Shown: positions 8,379-19,776, numbered from the stretch's first letter. The stretch: DNA of 64,000 nucleotides from Comamonas sp. B21-038 (GCF_022387135.1 NZ_CP092462.1:3224001-3288000); one strand, 5' to 3'. A program made the numbers and translations. The notes: generated by a model not told the origin, from the letters alone.

Positions 8379-9491
8379 ATGAGCAAGCAATTGGTAGGTT
8401 TGGTGGGCTGGCGCGGCATGGTCGGCTCGGTGTTGATGGACCGCATGCAGGCCGAGGGTGACTTCGCGCTGATCGAGCCGGTGTTTTTCTCGACCTCCAA
8501 CGCCGGCGGCAAGGCCCCTGCGATGGCCACCGTGCATACCCAGCTCAAGGATGCCAATGACATCGCCGAGCTGTCCAAGTGCGACATCATCATCACCTGC
8601 CAAGGCGGCGACTACACCAAGGAAGTCTTCCCCAAGATCCGCGCTGCCGGCTGGAACGGCCACTGGATCGATGCCGCCTCGTCGCTGCGCATGCAAGACG
8701 ACGCCGTCATCGTGCTGGACCCTGTCAATGACGCACTGATCCAGCGCAAGCTGGCCGCAGGCGGCAAGAACTGGATCGGCGGCAACTGCACCAACTCCAT
8801 CTTGCTGATGGGCCTGTCGGGCCTGTTCAACGCCGGTCTGGTCGAATGGGTCTCCTCGATGACCTACCAGGCTGCATCCGGCGGCGGTGCCAACCACATG
8901 CGTGAACTGCTCAAGGGCATGGGCGTCGTGCATGCCGCCGTGGCCGATGAGCTGGCCACGCCCGCTTCGGCCATTCTGGACATCGACCGCAAGGTCGCGC
9001 AGACCATCCGCAGCGATGTGCCCACCGAATTCTTCGGCGCACCCCTGGCCGGCGGCCTGATTCCCTGGATCGACGCCCAGCTCGACAACGGCCAGTCCAA
9101 GGAAGAGTGGAAGGGCCAGGCCGAGGTCAACAAGATCCTGGGCACCGACGCCACGATCCCCGTCGATGGCCTGTGCGTGCGCATTGGCGCGATGCGCTGC
9201 CACAGCCTGGCGCTGACCCTGAAGCTGAACAAGGACCTGCCGCTCGCCGAGATCGAAGCGCTGATCAAGGGCGGCAACGACTGGGTCAAGTGGGTGCCCA
9301 ACGAGCGTGCCGTGACGGTCAAGGAGCTGACCCCCGCAGCCGTGACCGGCGGCCTGGAAGTCGCTGTCGGCCGTGTGCGCAAGCTGAACATGGGCCCCGA
9401 GTACCTGTCGGCCTTCGTGATCGGCGACCAGCTGCTCTGGGGCGCCGCCGAGCCCCTGCGCCGCATGCTGCGCATCCTGCTCGCCGCTTGA
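8379..9491 (+). CDS. asd: Aspartate-semialdehyde dehydrogenase
   Basis: A 370-residue enzyme of the long proteobacterial ASADH type. It reduces aspartyl phosphate to aspartate semialdehyde with NADPH, the branch point to lysine/diaminopimelate, methionine, threonine and isoleucine. The start [20 protein letters not shown] gives the nucleotide-binding loop. The active-site cysteine lies in [13 protein letters not shown], and the catalytic His region is [11 protein letters not shown] 8379 is preceded by AAGGG. It sits alone between terminators, behind a long leader with a Thr-rich peptide. Confidence 0.97.
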   Translation: MSKQLVGLVGWRGMVGSVLMDRMQAEGDFALIEPVFFSTSNAGGKAPAMATVHTQLKDANDIAELSKCDIIITCQGGDYTKEVFPKIRAAGWNGHWIDAASSLRMQDDAVIVLDPVNDALIQRKLAAGGKNWIGGNCTNSILLMGLSGLFNAGLVEWVSSMTYQAASGGGANHMRELLKGMGVVHAAVADELATPASAILDIDRKVAQTIRSDVPTEFFGAPLAGGLIPWIDAQLDNGQSKEEWKGQAEVNKILGTDATIPVDGLCVRIGAMRCHSLALTLKLNKDLPLAEIEALIKGGNDWVKWVPNERAVTVKELTPAAVTGGLEVAVGRVRKLNMGPEYLSAFVIGDQLLWGAAEPLRRMLRILLAA

Positions 9492-9522
9492 TGGCCAGCT
9501 GATTCCCCGCCAACCCACACCA

Positions 9523-9562
9523 CACCTTCCGGACCTGCCCGATGCAGCCGGAAGGTGTTTTT
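9523..9562 (+). terminator. Intrinsic terminator after asd
   Basis: The perfect stem CACCTTCCGG (9523-9532) with CCGGAAGGTG (9548-9557) is followed by a T-run, 31 bases after the asd stop. The rest of the gap to 9774 holds a separated inverted repeat, CCTTAAC (9689-9695) with GTTAAGG (9717-9723), which may belong to the fimV promoter region. Confidence 0.9.
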
Positions 9563-9774
9563 TCTGGTGATCGGGCCCAGGGCCGAGGGATCGGGGTGTG
9601 CAGGCGCCGCTCTCTGAAAAGTTGCTCCAGCACAACATTCATGCAGGCCGGGGCCAGCCCAGGCTGCCTATCAAAGGGCAAGCCCGCTCCTTAACTTGTC
9701 ACCCCAAGGCATTACTGTTAAGGTTCTTTTTACTGATAATTACCGATTTCGCGTCTTAGGGGGAGGGCTTTCTC

Positions 9775-12570
9775 ATGGGTACAAAAACAACCCCGCACGC
9801 TTCTACTATTCAATCAAATAGCACTATGCATCGCTGGAAAATCACTGCGCTTGCCGCCGCCATGGCAGCCTTTGGCCTGTACACAGGGGAAGCATCAGCA
9901 CTCGCGCTGGGCAAGATCAATGTGAAATCTGCACTGGGCGAACCGCTGCGCGCGGAAATCGAAGTGCCGCAGATCACGGACGCCGAGGCCGACACCTTGC
10001 AGGTCAAGACGGCCTCGTCGGCCGTGTTCCGCACCCAGGGCATGGACTACTCCGGCACCGCCAGCGCCGTGCGCGCCCAGCTGCAGCGCCGCGCCAATGG
10101 CACGGCCGTCATCGTGCTGACTACCCAACGCCCCGTCAATGACCCCTTTGTCGACTATGTGATCGACGCCAACTGGAACTCCGGCCAGGTGGTGCGCAGC
10201 TACACGATGCTGTTCGATCCACCCAACCTGCGCAAGTCTGAACCAGCCGTCACCGTGGCCCCGCAGCTCAGCGCTGCCGCCGCGCCAGCCGCCCGTCCGC
10301 CCGCGCCTCCCGTGCGGGTGATCGAGGAGCCGCTGGCCTCTGCGACGCCAGCAACTGCGCCGGCCGCCCGCTCCGCCGCCGCACCGCGCCCTGCGGCCCC
10401 GGCGCGCGCCAATGTTCCTGCCACCGCCAGCAACAATGCCGCCGGCGACTCCGTGCGCACCCAGCGGGGTGACACGCTAGGCCGCATTGCGGCCCAGAAC
10501 AAGCCCGCCGATATCTCGCTGGACCAGATGCTGATTGCGGTGGTCCAAAGCAACCCTCATGCCTTTGTTGGCGGCAACGTCAACCGCATGAAGGCCGGCG
10601 TAACCCTGACGATGCCATCGGCCGAACAGGCCCGCGCCGTCTCGCCACGCCAGGCACGCCAGATGGTGGCCGCACAAAGCCGCGATTTCAACAGCTACCG
10701 CAGCCAGCTCGCCGCCAAGGCAGCACCGGCCCAGGTCGCCACCGATACCCGTGCCGCCAGCGGCAAGGTGGAAGCCTCGGTCGACGACAAGAAGCCCCAG
10801 AGCGTAGCACCGGACCAGCTCAAGCTCAGCAAGGAAGCTGCCAAGGGCACCAAGTCCGCAGAAGCGAGCGTTGCCAGTGCCCAGCAGGCCAATGCCGCCC
10901 AGGAGCGCACCTCCGAGCTGAACAAGAATATCGAGGAGCTCAACAAGCTCAAGCAAGCCGCTGCAGGCTCTGCCGCCGCCGGGGCATCCGCTGCTGCGCC
11001 CGCAGACAGCAAGCCCGCCGGTACGGCGACTGTCCCTGCTGCGGGCACGACCGCTGCGGCTGCAGCGCCTGCTGCCACGCCTGCGGCTCCGGCCCCTGCT
11101 GCATCCGCGCCTGCACCGGGAGCACCGGCAGCACCTGCCACCCCAGCAGCCACCGCGCCCGCGCCTGCTGCGGCTGCCAGCGACTCTGCAGCGCCTGCAC
11201 CGGCTCCTGCCCCTGCCCCCAAGCCCGCGCCTGCACCAGCACCTGCGCCCGTCGAAGAGCCCAGCTTTGTCGATGAGCTGCTGGACAACCCGCTGCTGCC
11301 AGCAGCGGGCGGCCTGGCCATCCTGGCGCTGCTGGGCGGCCTGTGGTACCGCAACAAAAAGCGCAAGGAAGGGGTCCACGCGGCCACCGATTCCGTGCTC
11401 GAGAGCAGCCTGGCCCAGGACTCGTTCTTTGGCGCCAGCGGCGGCCAGCACATCGACACCTCGGTAAGCGCGATGACCACCGGCAACTCCTCGCTCGCCT
11501 ACACGCCCAGCCAGCTCGACGCTGGCGATGTGGACCCGGTGGCCGAGGCCGATGTCTATCTGGCCTATGGCCGTGATCTGCAGGCCGAGGAAATCCTCAA
11601 GGAAGCGCTGCGCACCAGCCCGACCCGCAGCGCCCTGCATGCAAAGCTGGCCGAGATCTATGCCAAGCGCAAGGACCGCCTGGCGCTGGAGAGCATTGCC
11701 AAGGATGCCCGCCAGATCACGGGTGGCGCCGGCCCTGACTGGCTGCGCATTGCCGCGCTCGGCCAGGAGCTGGACGCCGCCAACCCGGTCTACCAGAACA
11801 ACACCGCTGCGGTGCCGTCTGCTACCGAGATCGCCACGCCTGCCGCGCTGGCCGCCGCTGCCGCTGCTGCGCGCGCCGAACCGATCCCGTTCGAGAACAC
11901 GCTGCCACCCACTGCGATCGCACCGTCCAGCAGCCCTGCCAGCGCATTCAGCCCGTCCACCGGTCTGGATTTCGCGATGAGCAGCCAGTTGACCGAGACC
12001 CCGGATGCGGCCTCTCAGTTCCAAGCGGCGGCACCTGCAGCCCCGGTTGCAGCGCCTGCAGCCGATGCCGGTCTGGCCTTCGAGGCATTGGCGCCTGCCG
12101 CTGGCAAGCCCGCGCTGTCGATGGAAGACTTTGACCGCCAGCTGGCCGAAGCGCTGAGCATTCCGTCGGAGCTGTCGCCCAGCGCCAGCCACAGCGCCGC
12201 CCAGAGTCTGGAGACCCAGCCCGGCGCACTGGACTTCCAGCTGAGCGATTTCGACAGCCAGAGCACCGCGCAGATGCCCATCAGCGACAAGAGCATGCCG
12301 ACGATGGACTTCGACATGACCTCGCTGTCGCTGGATTTGCCCGGCTCCGGCGAGCCAGACCATACGCATCCGGTCACCTTGGCCGATGACATGGCCGGTC
12401 TGGAGATCGATGACAGCGACCCGCTGGCCACCAAGCTGACCCTGGCCCAGGAATTCCTGGCCATCGGTGACAAGGAAGGCGCCCGTTCGCTGGCCGAGGA
12501 AGTCATGGCTGAATCGTCCAGCGCCACGGTCAAGGCCCAGGCCCAGCGCCTGCTTGACCAAAGCCGCTGA
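9775..12570 (+). CDS. fimV: FimV-family peptidoglycan-binding hub protein
   Basis: A 931-residue inner-membrane protein of the FimV/HubP family, which organises cell poles and supports type IV pilus or twitching functions in relatives. A signal sequence lies at residues 18-42 (from the internal MHRWKIT to EASA). The conserved FimV N-domain follows (LGKINVKSALGEPLRAEIEV). A LysM domain is at about 223-285. A long Ala/Pro-rich linker runs from about 395 to 495, then a transmembrane helix at about 505-525 (AAGGLAILALLGGLWY) and a TPR-like cytoplasmic part. The C-terminal FimV motif (KLTLAQEFLAIGDKEGAR) comes last. GGGAGG supports ATG 9775; the signal peptide would also fit a start at 9826. No pilus genes are nearby. 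Confidence 0.92.
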   Translation: MGTKTTPHASTIQSNSTMHRWKITALAAAMAAFGLYTGEASALALGKINVKSALGEPLRAEIEVPQITDAEADTLQVKTASSAVFRTQGMDYSGTASAVRAQLQRRANGTAVIVLTTQRPVNDPFVDYVIDANWNSGQVVRSYTMLFDPPNLRKSEPAVTVAPQLSAAAAPAARPPAPPVRVIEEPLASATPATAPAARSAAAPRPAAPARANVPATASNNAAGDSVRTQRGDTLGRIAAQNKPADISLDQMLIAVVQSNPHAFVGGNVNRMKAGVTLTMPSAEQARAVSPRQARQMVAAQSRDFNSYRSQLAAKAAPAQVATDTRAASGKVEASVDDKKPQSVAPDQLKLSKEAAKGTKSAEASVASAQQANAAQERTSELNKNIEELNKLKQAAAGSAAAGASAAAPADSKPAGTATVPAAGTTAAAAAPAATPAAPAPAASAPAPGAPAAPATPAATAPAPAAAASDSAAPAPAPAPAPKPAPAPAPAPVEEPSFVDELLDNPLLPAAGGLAILALLGGLWYRNKKRKEGVHAATDSVLESSLAQDSFFGASGGQHIDTSVSAMTTGNSSLAYTPSQLDAGDVDPVAEADVYLAYGRDLQAEEILKEALRTSPTRSALHAKLAEIYAKRKDRLALESIAKDARQITGGAGPDWLRIAALGQELDAANPVYQNNTAAVPSATEIATPAALAAAAAAARAEPIPFENTLPPTAIAPSSSPASAFSPSTGLDFAMSSQLTETPDAASQFQAAAPAAPVAAPAADAGLAFEALAPAAGKPALSMEDFDRQLAEALSIPSELSPSASHSAAQSLETQPGALDFQLSDFDSQSTAQMPISDKSMPTMDFDMTSLSLDLPGSGEPDHTHPVTLADDMAGLEIDDSDPLATKLTLAQEFLAIGDKEGARSLAEEVMAESSSATVKAQAQRLLDQSR

Positions 12571-12590
12571 GCGGCAGGCCCTCTCCGGCA

Positions 12591-12613
12591 AGCCCCGCTC
12601 TGCGGGGCTTTTT
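12591..12613 (+). terminator. Intrinsic terminator after fimV
   Basis: The stem AGCCCCGC (12591-12598) with GCGGGGCT (12602-12609) is followed by a run of T. It separates fimV from truA. Confidence 0.9.
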
Positions 12614-12649
12614 CATGGCCGGGTGCGCCAGCCGCTTTATGATGGCGCC

Positions 12650-13468
12650 ATGCGAATCGCCCTGGGCATCACCTATAACGGACAGGCCTACCAGGGCTGG
12701 CAAAGCCAGCCCAGCGGCAACACTGTCCAAGACCATCTCGAAGCGGCGCTGAGCCGCTTTGCCGCCTCCCCCATCTCCACCATTTGCGCAGGCCGCACCG
12801 ATGCCGGTGTGCACGGCCTCATGCAGGTGGTGCATTTCGATGCCCCTGTGGAGCGCACCGAGGCCTCCTGGGTGCGCGGCACCAACACCTTTCTGCCCAA
12901 GGACATCGCCGTCCAGTGGGCGCGGACCGTGCCGGACGCGTTTCACAGCCGGGCCTGCGCCACATCGCGTCGCTATGGCTATGCGCTGCTGCAGTCGCCG
13001 GTGCGCCCGAGTGTCGAGGCTGGCCGGGTCGGCTGGGTGTTCCAGCCGCTCGACCTGCAGGCCATGGAGCGCGCGGTGCAGTACCTGCTGGGCGAGCATG
13101 ATTTCTCGTCGTTTCGCGCTGCCGGCTGCCAGGCCAAGTCGCCGGTCAAGACCTTGTACGCGATCCACATTGGCCGCAGCGCCCAACGCCCCAGTGCCTC
13201 CCGCGACGGCGTGCCTTCGTGCTACTGGCGCTTTGACTTCCAGGGCAGCGCCTTTCTGCACCACATGATCCGCAACATCATGGGCTGTCTGGTCGTGATT
13301 GGCCAGGGCACCAAGCCGCCGCAATGGATGCAGGAGGTGCTGCAGGCCCGCAGCCGCGAGACCGCCGCCCCCACCTTCTCGCCCGACGGCCTGTACTTTC
13401 TGGGCCCCCAGTACGATGCGCACTGGGGCCTGCCCACCGAGGCCATTTCTTTTGACTGGTTTGCCTGA
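12650..13468 (+). CDS. truA: tRNA pseudouridine(38-40) synthase TruA
   Basis: A 272-residue enzyme that makes pseudouridine at positions 38-40 of the tRNA anticodon arm. The start MRIALGITYNGQAYQGWQSQ, the catalytic Asp in CAGRTDAGVHGLMQVVHFD, the RYGYALLQ region and FLHHMIRNIMGCLVVIG are all hallmarks of the family. The open frame extends further upstream, but ATG 12650 gives the family N-terminus. Placement between fimV and trpF is conserved in Burkholderiales. Confidence 0.96.
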   Translation: MRIALGITYNGQAYQGWQSQPSGNTVQDHLEAALSRFAASPISTICAGRTDAGVHGLMQVVHFDAPVERTEASWVRGTNTFLPKDIAVQWARTVPDAFHSRACATSRRYGYALLQSPVRPSVEAGRVGWVFQPLDLQAMERAVQYLLGEHDFSSFRAAGCQAKSPVKTLYAIHIGRSAQRPSASRDGVPSCYWRFDFQGSAFLHHMIRNIMGCLVVIGQGTKPPQWMQEVLQARSRETAAPTFSPDGLYFLGPQYDAHWGLPTEAISFDWFA

Positions 13469-13481
13469 ACAAGGAGTTCCA

Positions 13482-14213
13482 TTGACTGCGATGCAAGCAA
13501 CTGCGGGCCGCACCCGCATCAAGATCTGTGGCCTGACGCGTGAACAGGACGTGGACGCGGCCGTGGCCGCCGGGGTGGATGCCATTGGCTTTGTGCTCTA
13601 CCCCGCCAGCCCCCGGGCCGTGACCGCCGAGCGCGCCGCCGAGCTGGCGCGCCGCCTGCCGGCCTTTGTGACGCCGGTGCTGCTGTTTGTCAATGAAACG
13701 CCTGCCCAGGTGATGGCGGCCTGTGGCAAGGTGCCCGGCGCGATCGCGCAGTTCCATGGCGATGAAACCCCAGAGCAATGCCTGGCATCGACCGGCGGCG
13801 GCGAGCGCAGCTTTTTGCGTGCCGCACGCATACCCCTTGGCGACGCTGCGGTGCAGTTCGACCTCGTAGAATATGCCCATCGATATTCACACGCCAAGGC
13901 CATCCTGCTCGACGCCCATGTCGAGGGGTTCGGCGGTGGCGGCAAAGCATTCAATTGGTCACTGCTTCCAACAAACGTAGCCTCTCATCTCGTTTTGTCT
14001 GGTGGACTCACGCCTGCAAACGTGACCGATGGCATTGTGCAAGTCAGACCGCGCTGCCTCTCGCTCGCGGTGGATGTGAGCTCCGGCGTTGAGAGGACCG
14101 GTGCCGATGGCAAGGCCATCAAGGGCACCAAGGACGCCGAAAAAATCCAACAGTTTGTCGCAGCCGTGCGTGCCGCTGACACACTACTTGCCAAGAATCC
14201 CTTCCATGTTTGA
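13482..14213 (+). CDS. trpF: Phosphoribosylanthranilate isomerase
   Basis: A 243-residue TIM-barrel enzyme that converts phosphoribosylanthranilate to CdRP in tryptophan synthesis. Key motifs are [13 protein letters not shown] (catalytic Cys), [34 protein letters not shown] (catalytic Asp) and [11 protein letters not shown] chose TTG 13482 because AAGGAG at 13471-13476 lies five bases upstream; an ATG at 13491 is the alternative. It is the first gene of trpFBA and overlaps the trpB start by eight bases. Confidence 0.95.
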   Translation: MTAMQATAGRTRIKICGLTREQDVDAAVAAGVDAIGFVLYPASPRAVTAERAAELARRLPAFVTPVLLFVNETPAQVMAACGKVPGAIAQFHGDETPEQCLASTGGGERSFLRAARIPLGDAAVQFDLVEYAHRYSHAKAILLDAHVEGFGGGGKAFNWSLLPTNVASHLVLSGGLTPANVTDGIVQVRPRCLSLAVDVSSGVERTGADGKAIKGTKDAEKIQQFVAAVRAADTLLAKNPFHV

Positions 14214-15474
14214 ATACCAGCAACCCGATACTGCGGGCCATTTCGGCCCCTATGGCGGCAGCTTTGCCAGCGAAACCCTGACCCACGCCCTGGTCGAGCT
14301 GCGCGAGGCCTATGACAAGTACCAGAACGATCCGGAGTTCCTGCGCGAATTCCAGTACGAGCTGGCCCACTATGTCGGCCGCCCCTCGCCCGTCTACCAC
14401 GCAGCGCGCATGTCGCGCGAGATGGGTGGCGCGCAGATCTACCTCAAGCGCGAGGACCTCAACCACACCGGTGCCCACAAGATCAACAATGTGATCGGCC
14501 AGGCCATGCTGGCCAAGCGCATGGGCAAGCCGCGCATCATTGCCGAGACCGGCGCCGGCCAGCACGGTGTGGCCACTGCCACCATCTGCGCCCGCTATGG
14601 CCTCGAATGCGTGGTCTACATGGGCAGCGAAGACGTGCGCCGCCAAAGCCCCAACGTCTACCGCATGAAGCTGCTGGGCGCCACCGTGGTGCCGGTCGAG
14701 TCGGGCAGCAAGACCTTGAAGGACGCGCTCAACGAGGCCATGCGCGACTGGGTGGCGAATGTGGACAACACCTTTTACATCATCGGCACCGTGGCCGGCC
14801 CCCACCCCTACCCGATGATGGTGCGCGATTTCCAGAGCGTGATCGGCAACGAGTGCCTGTCCCAGATGCCGGCGCTGTTCAAGGAGCAGAACATGGCCGC
14901 TGAGCAACCCGATGCAGTGATTGCCTGCGTCGGGGGCGGCAGCAATGCCATGGGTATCTTCTACCCCTATATCCCCTATGAGAACACGCGCCTGATCGGC
15001 GTCGAAGCGGCTGGCGAAGGCCTGGACAGCGGCAAGCACTCCGCATCGCTGCAGCGCGGCTCTTCCGGTGTGCTGCATGGCAACCGCACCTATATCCTGC
15101 AGGACGACAACGGCCAGATCACCGAGACCCATTCCATCAGCGCCGGCCTGGACTACCCCGGCGTCGGCCCCGAGCATGCCTGGTTGCAGGAAATCGGCCG
15201 CGCCCAGTATGTCGGCATCACCGACCAGGAGGCGCTCGATGCCTTCCACTACCTGTGCCACACCGAAGGCATCATCCCGGCGCTGGAATCCAGCCACGCC
15301 GTGGCCTATGCGATGAAGCTGGCCAAGACCATGCGCCAGGACCAGTCCATCCTCGTGAGCCTGTCGGGCCGGGGCGACAAGGACATTGGCACGGTGGCCG
15401 ATCTCTCGGGCGTCGACTTTTATGCCCAACCCTCCAGCCGCGGCGTGGCCGTCAAGGGGAGCTATACCAAATGA
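14206..15474 (+). CDS. trpB: Tryptophan synthase beta chain
   Basis: A 422-residue PLP enzyme that condenses indole with serine to give tryptophan in the alpha2beta2 complex. The PLP lysine lies in [15 protein letters not shown], the phosphate-binding loop is [12 protein letters not shown], and [13 protein letters not shown] is also conserved. The start [20 protein letters not shown] is canonical. It overlaps trpF upstream and shares an ATGA overlap with trpA, which points to translational coupling. Confidence 0.98.
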   Translation: MFEYQQPDTAGHFGPYGGSFASETLTHALVELREAYDKYQNDPEFLREFQYELAHYVGRPSPVYHAARMSREMGGAQIYLKREDLNHTGAHKINNVIGQAMLAKRMGKPRIIAETGAGQHGVATATICARYGLECVVYMGSEDVRRQSPNVYRMKLLGATVVPVESGSKTLKDALNEAMRDWVANVDNTFYIIGTVAGPHPYPMMVRDFQSVIGNECLSQMPALFKEQNMAAEQPDAVIACVGGGSNAMGIFYPYIPYENTRLIGVEAAGEGLDSGKHSASLQRGSSGVLHGNRTYILQDDNGQITETHSISAGLDYPGVGPEHAWLQEIGRAQYVGITDQEALDAFHYLCHTEGIIPALESSHAVAYAMKLAKTMRQDQSILVSLSGRGDKDIGTVADLSGVDFYAQPSSRGVAVKGSYTK

Positions 15475-16280
15475 GCCGCATCGCCGCAACCTTTGACCAG
15501 TTGAAGCTGGCTGGCCGCAAGGCCTTGATTCCTTATGTCACCGCCGGCTTCCCCTTTGCCGACATCACGCCGGCGCTGATGCATGGCATGGTCGATGCAG
15601 GCGCCAATGTGATCGAGCTGGGCGTGCCCTTCTCGGACCCAATGGCCGACGGCATCGTCATCCAGAAGGCCGGGGAGAAGGCCCTGTCACTAGGCATCGG
15701 CATGAAGCAGGTGCTGGCGATGGTGGCCGAGTTCCGCGTGAAGGACAACACCACGCCGGTGGTGCTGATGGGTTATGCCAACCCGGTCGAGCGCTACGAA
15801 CAGGTACACGGCAAAGGCGCTTTTGTGCGCGATGCCGCTGCCGCCGGAGTCGATGGCCTGCTGGTGGTAGACTACCCGCCCGAAGAATGCGAAGCCTTTG
15901 CGGCCGATCTGCGTGCGCATGGCATGGACCTGATCTTCCTGCTGGCGCCCACCTCGACGCCGGAGCGCATGCAGCAAGTGGCGCGCGTGGCCAGCGGCTA
16001 TGTGTACTACGTCTCGCTCAAGGGCGTTACCGGTGCGGGCACGCTCAATACCGGCGCCGTCGAAGCGATGCTGCCGCAAATCCGCCAGCATGTGCACATC
16101 CCTGTGGGCGTAGGCTTTGGCATTCGCGATGCGCAGACGGCCCAGGCCATCGGCAAGGTGGCCGATGCCGTGGTGATCGGCACCCGCATCATCCAGCTGA
16201 TCGAAAACCAGCCGCATGAGAAAGTCGTGGCGCTGGTCTCCGATTTTTTGCGTGGCATCCGCAAGGCGCTTGACGCATAA
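15471..16280 (+). CDS. trpA: Tryptophan synthase alpha chain
   Basis: A 269-residue TIM-barrel subunit that cleaves indole-3-glycerol phosphate and channels indole to TrpB. The catalytic Glu and Asp are in [14 protein letters not shown] and VVDYPPEE. The GVTGAGT loop and [13 protein letters not shown] are also present. ATG 15471 overlaps the trpB stop (ATGA). accD follows after 60 bases, a conserved association in betaproteobacteria. Confidence 0.98.
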   Translation: MSRIAATFDQLKLAGRKALIPYVTAGFPFADITPALMHGMVDAGANVIELGVPFSDPMADGIVIQKAGEKALSLGIGMKQVLAMVAEFRVKDNTTPVVLMGYANPVERYEQVHGKGAFVRDAAAAGVDGLLVVDYPPEECEAFAADLRAHGMDLIFLLAPTSTPERMQQVARVASGYVYYVSLKGVTGAGTLNTGAVEAMLPQIRQHVHIPVGVGFGIRDAQTAQAIGKVADAVVIGTRIIQLIENQPHEKVVALVSDFLRGIRKALDA

Positions 16281-16340
16281 TGCGCCTCCTGGGCTGCGCC
16301 GTGCGCAGCCCGACGAGTGCGAGAGCAAAGGAAAACAACC

Positions 16341-17213
16341 ATGTCCTGGCTAGAGAAACTGTTACCCGCCAAGATCCAGCACACCGACCCGGCCGAGCGT
16401 CGCCAGATGCCCGAAGGTCTGTGGATCAAGTGCCCTGCATGCGAAGCCGTGCTGTACAAGGCCGACCTGGAGCACAACTTCAATGTCTGCCCCAAGTGCA
16501 GCCACCACCACCGCATGTCGGCGCGCGCGCGTCTGAACCAGTTTCTGGACGCCGAAGGCCGCTACGAGATTGGCCAGGAAGTGCTGCCCGTCGATGCGCT
16601 GAAGTTCAAGGACAGCCGCAAGTACCCAGAGCGCCTCAAGGAAGCGCTGGAAAACACCGGCGAGACCGATGCGCTGGTGGTGATGGGGGGCTCGGTCAAG
16701 AGCGTCAACCTGGTGGTCGCCTGCTTCGAGTTTGAATTCATGGGCGGCTCGATGGGTTCGGTCGTCGGCGAGCGCTTTGTGCGCGGCGTCGAAACCGCCA
16801 TCGAGCAAAAGGTGCCGTTTGTGTGCTTCACCGCCACCGGTGGCGCGCGCATGCAGGAAGGCCTGCTCAGCCTGATGCAGATGGCCAAGACCAATGCCGC
16901 GCTGACCCGCTTTGCCAAGAAGGGCCTGCCCTACATCAGCGTGCTGACCGACCCCACGATGGGCGGCGTGTCTGCCGGTTTTGCCTTCATGGGCGATATC
17001 GTCATGGCCGAACCCAAGGCGCTGATCGGCTTTGCCGGCCCGCGCGTGATCGAGAACACCGTGCGCGTGAAGCTGCCCGAAGGCTTCCAGCGCGCCGAGT
17101 TCCTGCAGCAAAAAGGTGGCGTGGACATGATCGTCGACCGCCGCGAGCTGCGTGACCGCATCGCCAGCAGCCTGGCCATGCTGCAGCGCCTGCCAGCGGA
17201 TGCGGTGGCCTGA
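16341..17213 (+). CDS. accD: Acetyl-CoA carboxylase carboxyltransferase subunit beta
   Basis: A 290-residue subunit that, with AccA, moves the carboxyl group from biotin to acetyl-CoA to form malonyl-CoA for fatty acid synthesis. The N-terminal zinc finger [20 protein letters not shown] with a final PKC is complete. The carboxyltransferase core follows ([45 protein letters not shown]). I used ATG 16341 (MSWLEKLLP), the family start. folC, the usual next gene in many relatives, is absent; a terminator follows instead. Confidence 0.97.
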   Translation: MSWLEKLLPAKIQHTDPAERRQMPEGLWIKCPACEAVLYKADLEHNFNVCPKCSHHHRMSARARLNQFLDAEGRYEIGQEVLPVDALKFKDSRKYPERLKEALENTGETDALVVMGGSVKSVNLVVACFEFEFMGGSMGSVVGERFVRGVETAIEQKVPFVCFTATGGARMQEGLLSLMQMAKTNAALTRFAKKGLPYISVLTDPTMGGVSAGFAFMGDIVMAEPKALIGFAGPRVIENTVRVKLPEGFQRAEFLQQKGGVDMIVDRRELRDRIASSLAMLQRLPADAVA

Positions 17214-17258
17214 TCGGCCCCGATACACCAGCGGCCTACTCAGGGCCGCTACCCCCAC

Positions 17259-17284
17259 AAAAAAACCGCCCTAGGCGGTTTTTT
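17259..17284. terminator. Bidirectional terminator between accD and the YggT gene
   Basis: AACCGCC (17264-17270), CTA, then GGCGGTT (17274-17280), with an A-run on the left and T-run on the right. It serves both convergent genes. Confidence 0.9.
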
Positions 17285-17314
17285 CGCGTCCGGGCTTGCG
17301 CCCCCAGCATCACA

Positions 17315-17872
17315 TCACACCGCCAGCAGCAGCCGCGACTGCAGGTGGGCTAGCATGATGGAGATGATCTGCAACCCCACCAGCAGCACGATGGGCGACA
17401 GGTCCACACCGCCAACCAGCGGGATGATCTTGCGCAGCGGGCGCAGCAGCGGCGCCGTGAGCTGGTAGAACACGGCATTCATCACCGCGTTGCCCGGCGA
17501 CAGCCAGGACAGCACGACATGCACCAGCGTGACCACCACCATCGTGGAGATGCCGATATTGGCCACGCCAATGGTGGCGACCACCAGCACCGACAGCAGC
17601 GATGACAGGCCCCCTGCCGCCAGCCACAGCAGCACAAACTGGACCACCTGCACCAACCAGGCGCCCATGATGCTGGCCCAGTCGCCGCCGGGCAAGCCCT
17701 TGGTGATCCTGCGCAACGGCAGCACCAGCCAGCTGGTCAGCGCCAGCACCAGCTGCCCCAGCGGGTTGTTGAAGGAGACGCGCTGGTACTGCATGTACCA
17801 GCGCAGCAGGCAGGCACCGGTCAGCAGACCACCTGCAATATTGAGCAGCAGGGACAGGATTTGAAAAAGCAT
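17315..17872 (-). CDS. YggT family integral membrane protein
   Basis: A 185-residue membrane protein with two YggT repeats, each a hydrophobic helix pair with the family signature around LPLRRITKGLPG and APLLRPLRKIIP. Four or more transmembrane helices are visible. YggT proteins have been tied to osmotic tolerance and to cell-envelope processes in various bacteria, but no biochemical role is settled. It lies between convergent accD and divergent lysS. Confidence 0.9.
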   Translation of the reverse strand: MLFQILSLLLNIAGGLLTGACLLRWYMQYQRVSFNNPLGQLVLALTSWLVLPLRRITKGLPGGDWASIMGAWLVQVVQFVLLWLAAGGLSSLLSVLVVATIGVANIGISTMVVVTLVHVVLSWLSPGNAVMNAVFYQLTAPLLRPLRKIIPLVGGVDLSPIVLLVGLQIISIMLAHLQSRLLLAV

Positions 17873-18126
17873 CGGTGTTTCCAGTCGGGAGCGATCCCGA
17901 GAATGCGAAATTTGCTATTAAAAACGAAGCTGACAGACCAATGACAAAGGGCTTCAAGCTATTATTCTAGGGCCGCTGCCAGGTCCCGTGTCACCAAATC
18001 CCCCAGCGCGCCAGGGACGAAAAGCGGTGCAGCAGTCGGACACTACGGCTTTTGCCGGCACAGGGCACGCTAAAAATCTTAAAATGACAGGTTTTGGCCG
18101 TTTACCAGCGCAATGCTGGCCTCTTC

Positions 18127-19668
18127 ATGTCTGAAAACCACACCACTCCCGAGACCGCGCCGGTTGCGCACGACGAAAACCAACTGATTGCCGAGCGCCG
18201 CGAAAAACTCAAAGCCCTGCGCGAAGCACAGCGCCAAGGCAAAGGTGTGGCTTTCCCCAACGACTTCAAGCCCGCCGACCGCGCAGACGACCTGATTGCG
18301 GCCCACGCCGAGCAGGACGCCGCCGACCTGGACGCTGCCGCGCTGACGGTCAGCGTCGGCGGCCGCATGATGCTCAAGCGCGTGATGGGCAAGGCCAGCT
18401 TTGCCACCGTGCAGGATGCCACCGGCCGCATCCAGCTCTACGTCACCCGCGATGCGGTGGGCGAGGAGCTGTACGCCGATTTCAAGAAATGGGATCTGGG
18501 CGACATCATCGGTGCCGAAGGCCAGCTGATGAAGACCAAGACCGGCGAACTGTCGATCAAGGTGACCAAGATCCGCATGCTCACCAAGAGCCTGCGCCCC
18601 ATGCCCGACAAGTTCCACGGCATGGCCGATCTGGAGCAGAAGGTGCGCCAGCGCTATGTCGACCTGATGACCGACGAAGACGCACGCAAGCGCTTTGTGG
18701 CCCGCTCCAAGGCGGTCTCCGGCATCCGCGAGTTCATGGTCGAGCACGGCTTCCTCGAAGTCGAAACCCCGATGCTGCACCCGATCCCCGGTGGCGCCAA
18801 TGCCAAGCCCTTCATCACCCACCACAATGCGCTGGACCAGGAGATGTACCTGCGCATCGCTCCGGAGCTCTACCTCAAGCGCCTGATCGTCGGTGGCTTC
18901 GAGCGCGTGTTCGAGATCAACCGCAACTTCCGCAACGAAGGGGTGTCGGTACGCCACAACCCTGAGTTCACGATGATGGAGTTCTACGCGGCCTACTGGA
19001 ACTACCGCGATGTGATGGACTACACCGAAGCGCTGATCCGCGACGCCGCGATGAAGGCCGTGGGCACCTTGGAGTTGACCTATGGCGGCAAGCCGGTGGA
19101 CCTGACCCAGCCCTTCGAGCGCCTGACCATCACCGAAGCCATCGTCAAGTACACCGATGCCGGCGAGAACGTGGGCAACCGCGAATGGCTCACCAATGCC
19201 TTGAAGAAGCTGGGCATGAAGGAAGAGAAGGACAAGCTGGCAGGCCGCACCCTGGCCAGCCTGCAGGTGCTGTACTTTGAGGAAGTGGTCGAGGACAAGC
19301 TCTGGAACCCCACCTTCATCATGGAGCACCCGACCGAGATCAGCCCGCTGGCCCGCGCCAACGATGACCGCCCCGAAGTGACCGAGCGCTTTGAGCTCTA
19401 CATCACCGGCCGCGAGTTCGGCAACGGCTTCTCCGAGCTGAACGATGCCGAAGACCAGGCCGCGCGCTTCAACGCCCAGGTCGCTGCCAAGGATGGCGGC
19501 GATGACGAAGCCATGTACTACGACCACGACTTTGTGCGCGCGCTTGAGTACGGCATGCCACCCACCGGCGGCTGCGGCATCGGTATCGACCGCTTCATGA
19601 TGCTGCTGACCGACAGCGCCAGCATCCGCGACATCATCCTGTTCCCCGCGCTGCGCCGGGAACAATAA
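18127..19668 (+). CDS. lysS: Lysyl-tRNA synthetase (class II)
   Basis: A 513-residue class II synthetase that charges tRNA-Lys. The OB-fold anticodon-binding domain is at about 75-175 ([19 protein letters not shown]). The class II motifs are seen at [40 protein letters not shown] and [17 protein letters not shown]. The start ATG 18127 (MSENHTTPE) is preferred over an in-frame TTG at 18094. The N-terminal 70 residues include a charged coil. A strong terminator follows. Confidence 0.97.
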   Translation: MSENHTTPETAPVAHDENQLIAERREKLKALREAQRQGKGVAFPNDFKPADRADDLIAAHAEQDAADLDAAALTVSVGGRMMLKRVMGKASFATVQDATGRIQLYVTRDAVGEELYADFKKWDLGDIIGAEGQLMKTKTGELSIKVTKIRMLTKSLRPMPDKFHGMADLEQKVRQRYVDLMTDEDARKRFVARSKAVSGIREFMVEHGFLEVETPMLHPIPGGANAKPFITHHNALDQEMYLRIAPELYLKRLIVGGFERVFEINRNFRNEGVSVRHNPEFTMMEFYAAYWNYRDVMDYTEALIRDAAMKAVGTLELTYGGKPVDLTQPFERLTITEAIVKYTDAGENVGNREWLTNALKKLGMKEEKDKLAGRTLASLQVLYFEEVVEDKLWNPTFIMEHPTEISPLARANDDRPEVTERFELYITGREFGNGFSELNDAEDQAARFNAQVAAKDGGDDEAMYYDHDFVRALEYGMPPTGGCGIGIDRFMMLLTDSASIRDIILFPALRREQ

Positions 19669-19705
19669 TGCGCCCGGCAGGCCCCCTGGCCTGCCCACAG
19701 CGCCC

Positions 19706-19744
19706 AGCGGCACAGGCTCTGCCCAGAGCCTGTGCCGCTTTTTT
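19706..19744 (+). terminator. Strong intrinsic terminator after lysS
   Basis: A perfect 15-bp stem (AGCGGCACAGGCTCT at 19706-19720 with its complement at 19725-19739) has a GCCC loop and then a T-run. It is the strongest terminator seen in the window. Confidence 0.95.
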
Positions 19745-19776
19745 CTTGGCCTGCCGCCGCCGATATACTGGCCTGC